A stretch of DNA of 61,187 nt from a virus (IMGVR_UViG_3300027339_000002:1-61187); one strand, 5' to 3'; positions 46,572 through 56,392 are shown, counted from the first letter of the stretch. Numbers and translations: made by a program. Notes: a model not told the origin generated them from the sequence alone.

Positions 46572-48422
46572 ATGGCAACTCCACGAATCCCCGGCCTTGA
46601 GGTCGACGAGCTCAGTCCGACGATGCGCAGCGCTCGCCCTATCCCGGGCGTGGAAGTCACCGAGTTTCACGCACAGCCGAACTCGGCGGGCCTCCGCAAC
46701 CCGAACGTTGCAGCCGGTGCACCGAGCGCTGAAGCGCAGGCATTCCGCGCGTCGCAGCAAGCAGGCGCGATGCGCGCGCCTCCGTCCGTGCCTGGGCAAC
46801 CGACCACCTCGCTCAGCGGCTTGCGCTCGATGACCGGCGCCGCCGGCAACACGGTGCGCGGGGTGCTCAACAGCAGCAAGGTGTCCGGGATGCTCAAGGC
46901 CGGCGGCGCTGTGGCTGCAGCACAGGCCATCGGCGACTCCATGCAAGACGACAGCACTGCCCGCTACGCGAAGCGCTTCGGCGTCAGCGAGCCCACGGGT
47001 GACGGCAGCATCGGCGACATTGCCAAGTTCGCCGCACTGCGCGCTGGCGGGTTCGCGTCCGACCTGGGAAACAACCTGACCGGCGGACTCGCAGGCAAGC
47101 TGTTCCGAGACAACCCCAGCGAACCCAACGTCGCGCCGATGTCGTTCGCAGCGCCCGCTGCCGGTACCGCTGACTTGCGCGCGCCCGTGTACCCGAGCAA
47201 CACCCCGCCGGGCAGCGGCCCGCAGGTCACGAACGACTTGCCCGCGGGCTGGCAGGCTCGCGCCTTGGACACCGCCAGCGACAACAGCGTGCGCCGCGTC
47301 ACCACGCCGGATGGCCGCACGCTGTACACCAATGTCGCAGGGCCGGACAACGCCGCCTTGATGGGCATGCGCGGCGGCGCCGTGTCGATCGCCCCGGGCG
47401 TCCCCACCGCATCGTCCGTGGCCCCCACTCCTGCAACCGAACCGATGGTGGCAGGCGGCGGGGCGGCCAGCTTGGGCGGCAGCGTGCCGTCCCAGGTGCG
47501 CTCGGCTCAGACCTTCCGCGATCAAGTCGCTCAGGGCAACGCCCAGCGCGCTGTGACTGATGGCCTGCGCAGCGGCAGCGCGCGTGAGCGAGCTGCAGCC
47601 ATGCAGTTGGCCGGGCAGCTGTCCGGCGACATCGAAAACACGGCGCGTGCATCCGCTCGAAACGAGGTCGAGCAGGGCATGAACGAGATCAACAATGCGA
47701 CCGCTCAGCGAGGCCAAGACACGCAGCGCGCGATCGCTGAGGGGAACAACGCTGTCTCGCTGCGCGGCCAGGACGTGCAGGCCGGCATCGCCCGCATGCA
47801 GGGGCGCATGGCGCAGATGAAGGACGATCGCCAGTACCAGCTCGACGTCGCCAAGTTCGGCGAAGAGCGAGCCAAGACCATGTTTGGCCAGCGGCAAGAC
47901 GCGCGCAACAATTTCAACGAGTGGGCGAAGTCCGCGTTCGTGACGCGCGACAAGGACGGCAAAGCGATTCCGGACGAGGCCAAGGTCGCGGATTTCAACA
48001 CCGCTGTGAACGCCACGCTGGGCAACATGATCACGCGCCTGCAGCAAGCGGGCGACGCCGCCAGCGTGCAGAAGGCTGAGCGCCTGCAGCAGCTCGGCAT
48101 CGCCGCTCTGGACGAGCAAGACAAGCAGACCCTCAAGCAGCTGTTCGATCGTCGCAACCGCGTGACCGAGGCCCGTGGTCTCATCCCTGGTACGGCTACT
48201 GCCAATCGCTCGGACGACCTGTTCGATTACGCCATCACTGGCACCGACGCCGGCCTTGTGCAGAAGCGCTTCAAGATGGCAGGAGGCGGCAGCATCGGCG
48301 TCAACGACCTCCGATACGCAGACGGTCCGGCGAACTATGTCCTGCCTGACCTCTTCAAGGCCCCGACCTCAACACTCGGCCCGACTCTGGAAGAGCAGGC
48401 CGCCCTCAAAGGACTCCGATAA
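46572..48422 (+). CDS. Putative internal virion (ejection) protein (616 aa)
   Basis: The N-terminus repeats a short motif, PRIPGLEVDEL then RPIPGVEVTEF, followed by an Ala/Gly-rich flexible region and a C-terminal coiled coil (RARASARNEVEQGMNEI-type, QKAERLQQLGIAALDEQDKQ). Typical of proteins ejected with DNA in podoviruses. AAGGAG precedes ATG 46572; the stop overlaps the next start by one base. Confidence 0.65.
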   Translation: MATPRIPGLEVDELSPTMRSARPIPGVEVTEFHAQPNSAGLRNPNVAAGAPSAEAQAFRASQQAGAMRAPPSVPGQPTTSLSGLRSMTGAAGNTVRGVLNSSKVSGMLKAGGAVAAAQAIGDSMQDDSTARYAKRFGVSEPTGDGSIGDIAKFAALRAGGFASDLGNNLTGGLAGKLFRDNPSEPNVAPMSFAAPAAGTADLRAPVYPSNTPPGSGPQVTNDLPAGWQARALDTASDNSVRRVTTPDGRTLYTNVAGPDNAALMGMRGGAVSIAPGVPTASSVAPTPATEPMVAGGGAASLGGSVPSQVRSAQTFRDQVAQGNAQRAVTDGLRSGSARERAAAMQLAGQLSGDIENTARASARNEVEQGMNEINNATAQRGQDTQRAIAEGNNAVSLRGQDVQAGIARMQGRMAQMKDDRQYQLDVAKFGEERAKTMFGQRQDARNNFNEWAKSAFVTRDKDGKAIPDEAKVADFNTAVNATLGNMITRLQQAGDAASVQKAERLQQLGIAALDEQDKQTLKQLFDRRNRVTEARGLIPGTATANRSDDLFDYAITGTDAGLVQKRFKMAGGGSIGVNDLRYADGPANYVLPDLFKAPTSTLGPTLEEQAALKGLR

Positions 48423-51400
48423 TGGGCATCCTCACCGACACCATCAAGCAGCTGACTCCTTCCGAGGGCGTCGATCAAGGGCAGACTCTCGGCGAGGCGG
48501 CGGGCGCGGGCTTGCGTTCCGGTACGCTGGGCATGGGTTCGCAGCTCGCTAGCCTGGGCGGCGCAGTCGCGAACGAGCTGGGCGCTGACGGTCTCGGGCG
48601 CGGACTGCACGACAAAGCGACGGAGCTGCGCCAGCGAGCGGCCGAAGCCGCACCGCGCGTGCAGTCGGTCGACCAGATCGGATCGCTGCGCGACGCGCTG
48701 GAGTTTGGCGCAGGTACGGTCGGGCAGGCCCTGCCGTCTGTCGTGCCAGCCGTCGCGGCCGGCGTCCTGACGCGCAATGCAGGCCTGACGACGCGCATGC
48801 TTGCCCCCGCCGCCACGTTCGCCCCGATGGAGATGGGCGACGTCGTGCAGCGCCAGCAAGACGCAGGGCAGGCTGTGAACCTGCGTGACGCCGCGTTGAT
48901 CGGCGGCGGTTCCGCGGCCCTGCAAAGCGTCGTGCCCGGTGTCGTCGGGGCCAAGCTGGCAGGCCGCGCTGCCGCACCGCTGGTGGCGGGCGGCGGCCTG
49001 CGGGCCACCACCGCGAAGAACATCGCAGGCGCAGCCCTGGGCGAGAGCGCCACCGAGGCGGGCGGAGAGGCGTTCAAGCAAGTGGCCATGGGCCAAGACC
49101 TCGACGCGACGGCCATCCGGGACAACGCCATCGCTGGTGCCCTGGGCGGCGCGGCCCTGGGCGTGCCCGGTGCTGCAGGCGACGTGGCGGCGCGCGGCGG
49201 CGCTGCGGCGCGGGCTGCCGTGCAGGGAATGTCCGAAAAAGTGAAGGCTGCGCCCGGAGCGCTTAAAACCGCCGCTGCGGGCCTGAGCGATCAGGCAGTG
49301 TCGAGTGCCCGCCGGGGCGCTGAAAACGCCGCCACGGGCGTATCCGAGGCCCTGACGGCCGGTAAGACGGCGCTGGATGAGACCGATCTGGCAGGCGTGG
49401 CACAAAATGTCAAAAACGTAGGCGCGGATGCCGGCCAAACCGTGCTCGACGCCCTGGCAGGCCTCAAGGGCAAGGCCGCGTCCGCCGCCGAGCGGATGAC
49501 TCAGGGTAAACCCTTGGAAGACGACCCGGTGCTGACCGAGGGCGACCCCGCCAGCCCTGAGTTCCAAGCGCGCGTGCAGGAGATGGACAAGGGCCACGCG
49601 GCCAAAGCCAAGGAGTTCGCCGACGGCCTCTTGGCCAAGGCCGACGCATGGTTGACCCCCGAGCGCCGGGCTCAGCTCACCGAGGCGGCCGGCAACCTGG
49701 GCGACGCAGCCAACCGCGCGACCGTGGCAGGCATGCAGAAGGCCCGTGAGGGCTACGACCGCGCCAGCACGATGCTGCGCAGCGCGACCGACGACATGCG
49801 CGCCTGGGCCGAAGCGCGTCTGCCCGCTACCGACAAAAACGCCAAGCAGTCGAAAGTGATGTCCGGCCTGGGTGCGCAGATCGACGAGAGCGTGGTTTCG
49901 CGCGCCCTGAACAATCACGGCGTTGAGGTGGACCCTGAAGTGCGCACCGCGTTCAGCAGCGCTCTGGCTAACACCGTGCGTGCCATGACGATCGGCGAAC
50001 GCGTCCCTGCCCGCACCGTGAGCATGCTCGACGACGCATTGGGCGAGCACTCGTCTGCCGTGATGGAGCAAGTGTTCCGCGCGACGTTCCCCGGAGCGAC
50101 CCTGCAACAGCGTGATGCGTTCTACAAGGGCCTGAACAAGGTCCTCGACACGCGCGACAGCTACACTCGCGTGATCGACCGCATGACCAACGCGCTGCAG
50201 CCGGAGCAGGCCAAGTCTGTGACCACCTCCGACATGCGCGCGCTGTACCGCGCCGTGCGTGAGTGGGATGCTCGCCCCGACCGAGGCACGGCCGAAGACC
50301 GCTATCGCTCGCGCCAGATCGTCGAAGGCATGCGCGAGTACTTCGGCGAAAAGACCGATAGCGTGCTCGAGGACATCCGCAAGAGCCGCCTGAAGGAAGA
50401 GCAGCGCGTCGACACGGCCAGTGACGAAGACGGCGCCGACTTCGACGACGGCCTGACCGAGACCGAGGTGGAAGACCCGGACCCCAAAGACCCGACGCTG
50501 GCCTTCGAGCAGCAGAGCCCCGAACAGAGCAAAGCAGACCCGAGCGCACCCCTGAGTGCCGTCGGTGTCAGCCGCATGCGCTTCAAAGGCGGCAAGGGCG
50601 CTGACGACCGCCGCACCAGCCCGCGGGCGCTGCGCACGAACCCCGACAAGCCTGACAGCGACGTGTTCGACACCGTGGCCATGACCAAGGTCATGCGCAC
50701 TTCGCAGCCGTATCAGGACGGCGAGGTGAGTGGCCAGCGCCGCGATGCACGCATGTTCAACGAAGCCGTGAGCCGCCTGAGTGAGAAGCTCGGACGCAGC
50801 GTGGACGTGCCGGACACGGCGGTGGTCAACGAGAAGGGCATGACCTGGGGCGATGCCAAGAAGCTGCTGAACAACGATCCGGGCCCGAGCGTCACGGACC
50901 GCAAGCTGCAGCGCCTGCGGGATCAATACCGAGACGCCAAGGCCAGCAAAAACTCCGACCGCATGAGCGCTCTCGAAGCGCGTGCACAAGAGCTGCTCGA
51001 CCAGCGTGACGCTGAGATTGCATTCGACGGATCTGACCTCGAGCCCTCGCTCGCGCAGGACTACCTCACTGCGCTCGGTAAGGACGCGGCCGACCCGCGC
51101 CAGGACAACATCACGTTGGCCGCGACCCTCAAGCCTGATGAGCTCGCGCTGAAGACCGACGAAGCCGGCCAACCGCTGACCAAGAGCGTGGCCCGTAGCC
51201 GCGACGGCATGCTGGGGCGCCTGAGCAGCAAGATCAGCCAGATGGAGAACGCCACCTACACGCGAGAAGACAAGACGTACGTCAACAAGCCCGCGCAAGC
51301 CCTGGGTGCAAAAGCACGCGAGCTGTTCGGTAAGTTTGACCAGCTCAAGCCGCTGGACCAAGCCGCGCTGCTGTCGATCGTGCAGGCCGACAAGCCCAGT

Positions 51401-54400
51401 GATGCAGCGGGCACGATCAACGCGCTGACTGCAAAGTACGCCGACAAGCCCGCCAAAGACCTGGGTGCTCGCGTCGACGCGATCGCCGCCAAAGAATCCT
51501 GGGACGTGCTCGACACGCCGGAGAAGGCCGTCAAGTTCATCGAAGCTGCAGTGCCACGCATGCGCGAGCTGAACAACATGGACGACATGTCTGATGTGCA
51601 GCGCAAGGCGTATGCAGGACTGCTCGGCGTGTTGGGGCGGGACGCAGACCCGCACATGCTGGTGACGGAGGCCGATGGGTTCTACGAACTGAGCAAGAAA
51701 GAGCAAGAGTCTCTGCTGGCCCGTGTCGACGCTGCCACCGCCGCCTCGGAGGTGGCGGCCAAAAGCCCAAAAGCGCAAGCCGCCCGGCTGGAGGCTCGGG
51801 CACGTTCTGGTGACGCGTCGCTGATCAAGGAAATCAACTCGATGCAGGACGCAAAGAGCCTGCAGCGTGCCCTCGACCACCTCAACTCGGCGGATGTCCG
51901 CAGCGAAGCAACGGATGCGCTGAACGCGCGCATCGGTGAGCTGGCGCAAGACCCAGACGTGGCCTACAACCTGCAGACCCCTGCAGGCAGTGCGGTGCCG
52001 CACACCACGCGCATGGATGTGCAGCGCCACATCGAGAAGGTGCTCGGCCCCAAGATCAACGTGGCCTGGAAAGTCATGGGTCACGAGGGCGAGTACACGG
52101 CGCACGACGACACGATCCGTGTGGCGGTCCACTCCATGAACCCCATGGGCACAGCCTTCCACGAGAGCTTCCACGCGTGGGTCAAGCGCCTGGGCGACCA
52201 CGGCGCGCAGGACATCGCCAACACGATCATGCGCGCCGCCAGCTCGGACCACGTGATCGCTCAGCTGCGCGATCGCCTCAAGGGCGAGCCCGCTGCCCTG
52301 GCGCAGCTCAAAGATGCTGAAGAGCGCGCAGCCTACATGTACCAGTTCTGGGCGAGCGATTCGACGTTCCGCGTGGCTGCTGGCGCACGGACAGCGTTCG
52401 ACAAACTCGGGCAGTTCTTCCGCAAGGTGCTTGGCATCGTGAGCAACGACGAACGCGCTCTGCACATCATCGACGCGTTCAACGCCGGTGAGTACGCGAA
52501 AGACAACTACGCGTTTGTCGACACGATGAACGCGTACGGCCGCAACGCAGCGCTCGAGAAGATCAAGGCGTTCGTCAAGCCGTTGACAGACCTCGGTGAG
52601 CGACTGGTGGGCGCAGGCAGCGAGAACCTGCGAGACACGGGCATCCCTGCTCTGCGCGATCTGGCCAACGCCATGAAGCTCAAGCAGACGATCAGCGGGG
52701 ATGCTGCCGATGCTGGATTCATCCCGGAATCGCGCCGCATGCGCACTGAGTTCCTGAACCAGCTCAGTGCTGGACTCAAGGGCATGAGCCCCGAGAACAT
52801 GGACGCTGCGCTGCAAGAGCTGCAAGGTGGAGCGAAGGCGACGGACGTGAAGGCCCGCACGGCGGTAAAGGTCACGCGCAAGATACTGGACGGCATGCTG
52901 CAGTACATGCAAGACGCCGGGGTGCGCATCGAATCCATCGGTGCTGGTGTCGACTACTTCCCGCGCGTCTACGACGTCAACTACATCGGCAGCAACCGCG
53001 ATGCGTTCCGTGCCGTCCTGACCAAGCACGGCGTGTCCAACCCTGACCGCATCGTCTCGAACTTGATCACTGCGCAGGGCAACGAGTTCACGATCGAGTC
53101 CATGAAGCCGGGCATGCAGTTCGCAAAGGAACGCGCCCTCAAGAACATCCCAGACAGCGAGCTTGCTCCCTTCATGGTGAAGGACTACTCGCGCATCATG
53201 GCGAGCTACATCAATCAAGCTACGCGCCGAGCTGAATGGGCCCGCCGCTTCGGTGATGATGGCGCTCGAGTCACCGAGCTGTTGGCGAAGGCCAAGGAAC
53301 AAGGCGCTGACGCCGGACAGCTACGACACGCGGCTGAGTTCGTACAAGGAGTCGACGGCACCCTGGGCGACGGCCTGGACCCCCGCGCCCGCAAGCTCAT
53401 GGGCAACCTGATCGTGTATCAGAACATCCGCTTGCTGCCGCTGGCGATCTTCTCGTCCGTCGTCGATCCACTGGGTATTGCCGTCCGTGGCGGCACGGTG
53501 GGCGACGCTTTCGCTGCGTTCAAGCGCGGTGTCAAGGAGATCCCCAACAGCTTCCGCGACGACGCGAAGCTCACGAACGACTTGGCTGCTGATCTGGCCG
53601 AAACACTCGGTACCGTCGAGAGCGCCACGCTCAATCACGTTGTCGGCGAGATGTACACCGAGTCGATGACGAGCGACTGGGCGCGCAAGGTGAACGACAA
53701 GTTCTTCAAGTACAACATGATGGAAGGCTGGAACCGCAGCATGCGTGTGGCAGCGACGCAAGCTGCCGTCAAGTTCATCGCTCGTCATGCAGACGGTACT
53801 GCCGACGCGCACAGCAAACGATGGATCGCTGAGCTGGGCCTTGAGCCCGGCAGCGTGCCCATGCGCAACGGAGAGCTCGACGTTACAGACCCTCGCGTGA
53901 AAAGCGCCGTGCACCGCTGGGTGGACGGCGCAGTGTTGCGCCCTGACGCAGCAGACAAGCCGGTGTGGATGAACGACCCGCACTTCGCCCTCATCTCGCA
54001 CCTCAAGCAGTTCGTGTACGCGTTCAACGAGACGATCCTCAAGCGCGTCGTGCATGAAGCCAAGTTCGGCAACTACGACGCGGCGCTTGCTCTCGCGAGC
54101 TACGTGCCTGTGATGATCGCAGCCGATGCAGCCAAGGGTTTGATCATGGGCGGCGGCGAAGAGCCTGAATGGAAAAAGGGCTGGACGTTCGGCGACTACT
54201 TGAGCAACGGCGTGCAACGCGCGGGCCTGTTTGGTGTCGGGCAGTTCGGCCTGGACGTGCAGGAGCGAGGGCTTGGTGCGCTGACGGGGCCGACGATCGA
54301 ACAACTGAGCGACGCCGTCGGAGTGATGGGCGGGCGCGAGGCGTTCGGAAAGTTTGCGCTGGACGCGATGCCGGCGCACGCCTTGTTTGGTGCTGCGCTT

Positions 54401-54418
54401 GGTGGGGGGTCGACCTGA
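48422..54418 (+). CDS. Giant internal virion protein with HExxH motif (1998 aa)
   Basis: The largest gene in the window, last of the late block. The N-terminal 300 residues are Gly/Ala-rich with glycine-zipper-like segments (AALGGAALGVPGAAGDVAAR), probably membrane-active during DNA ejection. The middle is helical and charged. At about residue 1245 FHESFHAWVKRLG provides an HExxH zinc-protease motif (H1246, E1247, H1250). C-terminal 500 residues contain further domains of the 'large polyvalent' type. Ejection and possibly protein cleavage in the host are inferred. Confidence 0.7.
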   Translation: MGILTDTIKQLTPSEGVDQGQTLGEAAGAGLRSGTLGMGSQLASLGGAVANELGADGLGRGLHDKATELRQRAAEAAPRVQSVDQIGSLRDALEFGAGTVGQALPSVVPAVAAGVLTRNAGLTTRMLAPAATFAPMEMGDVVQRQQDAGQAVNLRDAALIGGGSAALQSVVPGVVGAKLAGRAAAPLVAGGGLRATTAKNIAGAALGESATEAGGEAFKQVAMGQDLDATAIRDNAIAGALGGAALGVPGAAGDVAARGGAAARAAVQGMSEKVKAAPGALKTAAAGLSDQAVSSARRGAENAATGVSEALTAGKTALDETDLAGVAQNVKNVGADAGQTVLDALAGLKGKAASAAERMTQGKPLEDDPVLTEGDPASPEFQARVQEMDKGHAAKAKEFADGLLAKADAWLTPERRAQLTEAAGNLGDAANRATVAGMQKAREGYDRASTMLRSATDDMRAWAEARLPATDKNAKQSKVMSGLGAQIDESVVSRALNNHGVEVDPEVRTAFSSALANTVRAMTIGERVPARTVSMLDDALGEHSSAVMEQVFRATFPGATLQQRDAFYKGLNKVLDTRDSYTRVIDRMTNALQPEQAKSVTTSDMRALYRAVREWDARPDRGTAEDRYRSRQIVEGMREYFGEKTDSVLEDIRKSRLKEEQRVDTASDEDGADFDDGLTETEVEDPDPKDPTLAFEQQSPEQSKADPSAPLSAVGVSRMRFKGGKGADDRRTSPRALRTNPDKPDSDVFDTVAMTKVMRTSQPYQDGEVSGQRRDARMFNEAVSRLSEKLGRSVDVPDTAVVNEKGMTWGDAKKLLNNDPGPSVTDRKLQRLRDQYRDAKASKNSDRMSALEARAQELLDQRDAEIAFDGSDLEPSLAQDYLTALGKDAADPRQDNITLAATLKPDELALKTDEAGQPLTKSVARSRDGMLGRLSSKISQMENATYTREDKTYVNKPAQALGAKARELFGKFDQLKPLDQAALLSIVQADKPSDAAGTINALTAKYADKPAKDLGARVDAIAAKESWDVLDTPEKAVKFIEAAVPRMRELNNMDDMSDVQRKAYAGLLGVLGRDADPHMLVTEADGFYELSKKEQESLLARVDAATAASEVAAKSPKAQAARLEARARSGDASLIKEINSMQDAKSLQRALDHLNSADVRSEATDALNARIGELAQDPDVAYNLQTPAGSAVPHTTRMDVQRHIEKVLGPKINVAWKVMGHEGEYTAHDDTIRVAVHSMNPMGTAFHESFHAWVKRLGDHGAQDIANTIMRAASSDHVIAQLRDRLKGEPAALAQLKDAEERAAYMYQFWASDSTFRVAAGARTAFDKLGQFFRKVLGIVSNDERALHIIDAFNAGEYAKDNYAFVDTMNAYGRNAALEKIKAFVKPLTDLGERLVGAGSENLRDTGIPALRDLANAMKLKQTISGDAADAGFIPESRRMRTEFLNQLSAGLKGMSPENMDAALQELQGGAKATDVKARTAVKVTRKILDGMLQYMQDAGVRIESIGAGVDYFPRVYDVNYIGSNRDAFRAVLTKHGVSNPDRIVSNLITAQGNEFTIESMKPGMQFAKERALKNIPDSELAPFMVKDYSRIMASYINQATRRAEWARRFGDDGARVTELLAKAKEQGADAGQLRHAAEFVQGVDGTLGDGLDPRARKLMGNLIVYQNIRLLPLAIFSSVVDPLGIAVRGGTVGDAFAAFKRGVKEIPNSFRDDAKLTNDLAADLAETLGTVESATLNHVVGEMYTESMTSDWARKVNDKFFKYNMMEGWNRSMRVAATQAAVKFIARHADGTADAHSKRWIAELGLEPGSVPMRNGELDVTDPRVKSAVHRWVDGAVLRPDAADKPVWMNDPHFALISHLKQFVYAFNETILKRVVHEAKFGNYDAALALASYVPVMIAADAAKGLIMGGGEEPEWKKGWTFGDYLSNGVQRAGLFGVGQFGLDVQERGLGALTGPTIEQLSDAVGVMGGREAFGKFALDAMPAHALFGAALGGGST

Positions 54419-54689
54419 CCCTAAAACGACTGAGTAACTCTACCTTCCATTCTTACATTCCAATCTTCAATTTCTTCTATAGGAAGAGGAAAAGAGAAGA
54501 GCTAAGTTCTAGTAGAAGAACAAAAAGCACGGAATGGAATGGAAGTTGGAAGGCGCGAGGTCGTGCTGGTGGCAGCGGGCCGGCAGTGTGAATGAGGGAC
54601 CGCATAGGGGTGTTGGTACCTGATAGGTTGCACACTGCGGGGCTCTTCGCTCAGCCTTAATAGGCTTCGGGTTTATGCGTCATGACGCA
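54419..54689. repeat. AT-rich convergent intergenic element with TTCCATTC/GGAATGGAAG repeats
   Basis: No gene. It holds CTTCCATTC (54444-54452) and GAATGGAAG (54537-54545) as a 9-bp inverted pair, TTCCAATCTT (54458-54467), and TTGGAAGGCGCG ending at 54557, the same 12-nt end as in the element at 18908-19248. An AT-rich, purine-rich 70-nt stretch lies between. Also a 14-bp palindrome TGCGTCATGACGCA at 54676-54689. Could be a second regulator site cluster or secondary origin. Confidence 0.55.
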
Positions 54690-54718
54690 AAAAGAAAGAG
54701 CACCGTGGGGTGCTCTTT
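54690..54718 (-). terminator. Rho-independent terminator of the leftward right-end genes
   Basis: Minus-strand AAAGAGCACC-CCAC-GGTGCTCTTT followed by CTTTTTG. The inverted read also forms a stem on the plus strand, so it may work in both directions between convergent blocks. Confidence 0.85.
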
Positions 54719-54727
54719 GTTCTTGGG

Positions 54728-54841
54728 TCAGCTCTTCAAGCGAGCCGTAACGGCGCGGAGTTCACTGCTGCACCGCAGGCATCCTCCGTCTTGACCGAGT
54801 ATGCACAAGCAGCGCGGACAAAGCGAGGGGCGATACTTCAT
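54728..54841 (-). CDS. Zinc-ribbon microprotein (37 aa)
   Basis: MKYRPSLCPRCLCILGQDGG then CLRCSSELRAVTARLKS: CxxCxC and CxxC pairs 9 residues apart, a one-site zinc ribbon. AAGGA lies 9 nt before ATG 54841, 2 nt after the previous stop. Last gene of the leftward right-end cluster. Confidence 0.65.
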   Translation of the reverse strand: MKYRPSLCPRCLCILGQDGGCLRCSSELRAVTARLKS

Positions 54842-54843
54842 GC

Positions 54844-55089
54844 TCAGTCCTTGATCGGCTCCAGGCCACCGCGTTTGGTCAGGCCGAACTTGTCGCCAAA
54901 CGTCATGATCGGCTCGTCGTTCAGCATGGCCACGACGCCCTCCTTGTCGGTCTGCACTTCGCAGATCGTGATGATGACTTCGCCCCACAACGCTTTGTTG
55001 ACTGCCTCTTTGCCCAGCTTGTGAGCGGCGGCTTGCGTGGCCTCGTAGCCAACGACACCGCCATCGGTTTCAACGCGGAACACTTTCAT
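54844..55089 (-). CDS. Hypothetical protein (81 aa)
   Basis: MKVFRVETDGGVVGYEATQA..., alpha/beta, ends IMTFGDKFGLTKRGGLEPIK. ATGA overlap at 55089. Not recognised. Confidence 0.65.
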   Translation of the reverse strand: MKVFRVETDGGVVGYEATQAAAHKLGKEAVNKALWGEVIITICEVQTDKEGVVAMLNDEPIMTFGDKFGLTKRGGLEPIKD

Positions 55090-55466
55090 TGCTTGGTTCT
55101 TTCTTCGAACATGTCGTAGAGACAGTGGACGGTGTACCACTTGTCATCTTCCAGCTCTAAGTCGAGGCTTTTGAAATGGACGACGACTTTGCCGCGCCGT
55201 AGAGAAAATTTGAACGGTACGACTGTCTCGAGATGACGCTTCGTTGATGAGGTGGGCCACCCGGCGAACGTGAACGCAATCGTCTCAGGGTTATATCCCT
55301 TGAGGCGATTGGCCACACGCAGCTCTTCAGGTCCGCCCAACGTGTCGACAATTTTGTTGCCGAACAAGTAGTAGCAGCTCCCGTCAGTGCTGGCGTTTCC
55401 GCGAGTAGCCCGCTCGCCTTTGTACATGCAGGCCGAGACTTCAGCTGCTTGCTTGGTGCCGTGCAC
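55086..55466 (-). CDS. Hypothetical protein (126 aa), GTG start
   Basis: Beta-rich basic middle (FSLRRGKVVVHFKSLDLELE) and a GSCYYLFGNKIVDTLGG segment. GTG 55466 has GAGG 9 nt upstream and overlaps the dUTPase end by 26 nt; ATG 55427 is an alternative. Not recognised. Confidence 0.6.
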   Translation of the reverse strand: MHGTKQAAEVSACMYKGERATRGNASTDGSCYYLFGNKIVDTLGGPEELRVANRLKGYNPETIAFTFAGWPTSSTKRHLETVVPFKFSLRRGKVVVHFKSLDLELEDDKWYTVHCLYDMFEERTKQ

Positions 55467-56160
55467 GGGTCTTCACCTCTTCATACTTGGCGGTCAGCGC
55501 TTCGCGCAAACCTTCGACGGACGTACCGGGGAACGTGCGCATGTAGTCGGTCAGATAGACGTTGTCTTCTGCGCCATCCCACATCTTGATGTACGTGCCT
55601 TCCTTGTAGCCGTTGGCCGCGCGGAACAGGTTCAGCACGTTCTTGCCGATGTACATGATTTCGAGTTCAGCCCAGGTGAGACCGACGCGCTGCATGACCA
55701 CGTTGAAGATCGAAGGAGCCACGAAGCCGAGACCAGCCAGCCCACCGAGGATGTCAACAGACTCGTGCAGTGTCAGCCCGTTGAGGGTGAAGCGACGGCC
55801 AGCGATGTCCACGACAGACATGGCGTCGTGTTCTTCGATCGTGCGGCGAATCACTTCGGCCGCAGTGCCGGAGCTGCCTTGGCAGTCGACGAGATGTTGA
55901 CTCAGCATGAAGTGCCAGATGTCAACGACCTCGAGCTTGGCTTGCTCCATGTCGGGCGCTTGAGCCTTCCACCACTTCCAACCGAGGTGTTCGGTCAGTT
56001 CAGCGGCTTCGACGCGGATCGCTCGCGTGAACGGGTTGTTGGCCGTGAGCCACTGCGGATTGATCTTCAGGTTCAGCGCGTCCTGCAGACCCAGCATGCG
56101 GGTCAGCGAGTCGTGAGAAGGCAGAAACGGAGAAGGCGAAGGAGTCGAGGAAGTCGTCAT
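55441..56160 (-). CDS. Dimeric dUTPase-like nucleotide pyrophosphohydrolase (239 aa)
   Basis: All-alpha NTP pyrophosphatase of the MazG/dUTPase_2 superfamily (PF08761-like): EAAELTEHLGWKWW supplies the ExxE helix, KLEVVDIWHF the ExxD helix, and NGYKEGTYIKMWDGAEDN is the C-terminal substrate loop of dimeric dUTPases. Probably lowers dUTP during replication. ATG 56160 has AAAGG 6 nt upstream; its first 160 nt overlap the upstream gene out of frame. Confidence 0.82.
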   Translation of the reverse strand: MTTSSTPSPSPFLPSHDSLTRMLGLQDALNLKINPQWLTANNPFTRAIRVEAAELTEHLGWKWWKAQAPDMEQAKLEVVDIWHFMLSQHLVDCQGSSGTAAEVIRRTIEEHDAMSVVDIAGRRFTLNGLTLHESVDILGGLAGLGFVAPSIFNVVMQRVGLTWAELEIMYIGKNVLNLFRAANGYKEGTYIKMWDGAEDNVYLTDYMRTFPGTSVEGLREALTAKYEEVKTRARHQASS

Positions 56161-56392
56161 GAGTACCTTTCGAAATAGCGCGAAGACGATCGGCGACTTC
56201 GCGCACGACCTGTTCCTTCGCTTTGTTACGCGGGGGCAAAGGCGCCCACGCGAGGTATCTGCCGTCATCAGACCAGCACCCGGTGACACAGATGTGGCCT
56301 TGGGTGAGCAGCAGAACTTTGGAGCCGCCCGGCGGTTTGGCGTCGCCAGCAAGCGGATACTGATATTCAGGGAAGCCATCAATGTGCGGCAT
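56000..56392 (-). CDS. DUF551-like hypothetical protein with long 3' overlap (130 aa)
   Basis: MPHIDGFPEYQYPLAGDAKP, then GSKVLLLTQGHICVTGCW and YLAWAPLPPRNK resemble the DUF551 type (VLV...W.PLP pattern). The C-terminal 50 residues are read through the dUTPase start in another frame and look less natural, so the original stop may have been lost. GAGG lies 5 nt before ATG 56392. Confidence 0.6.
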   Translation of the reverse strand: MPHIDGFPEYQYPLAGDAKPPGGSKVLLLTQGHICVTGCWSDDGRYLAWAPLPPRNKAKEQVVREVADRLRAISKGTHDDFLDSFAFSVSAFSRLADPHAGSAGRAEPEDQSAVAHGQQPVHASDPRRSR

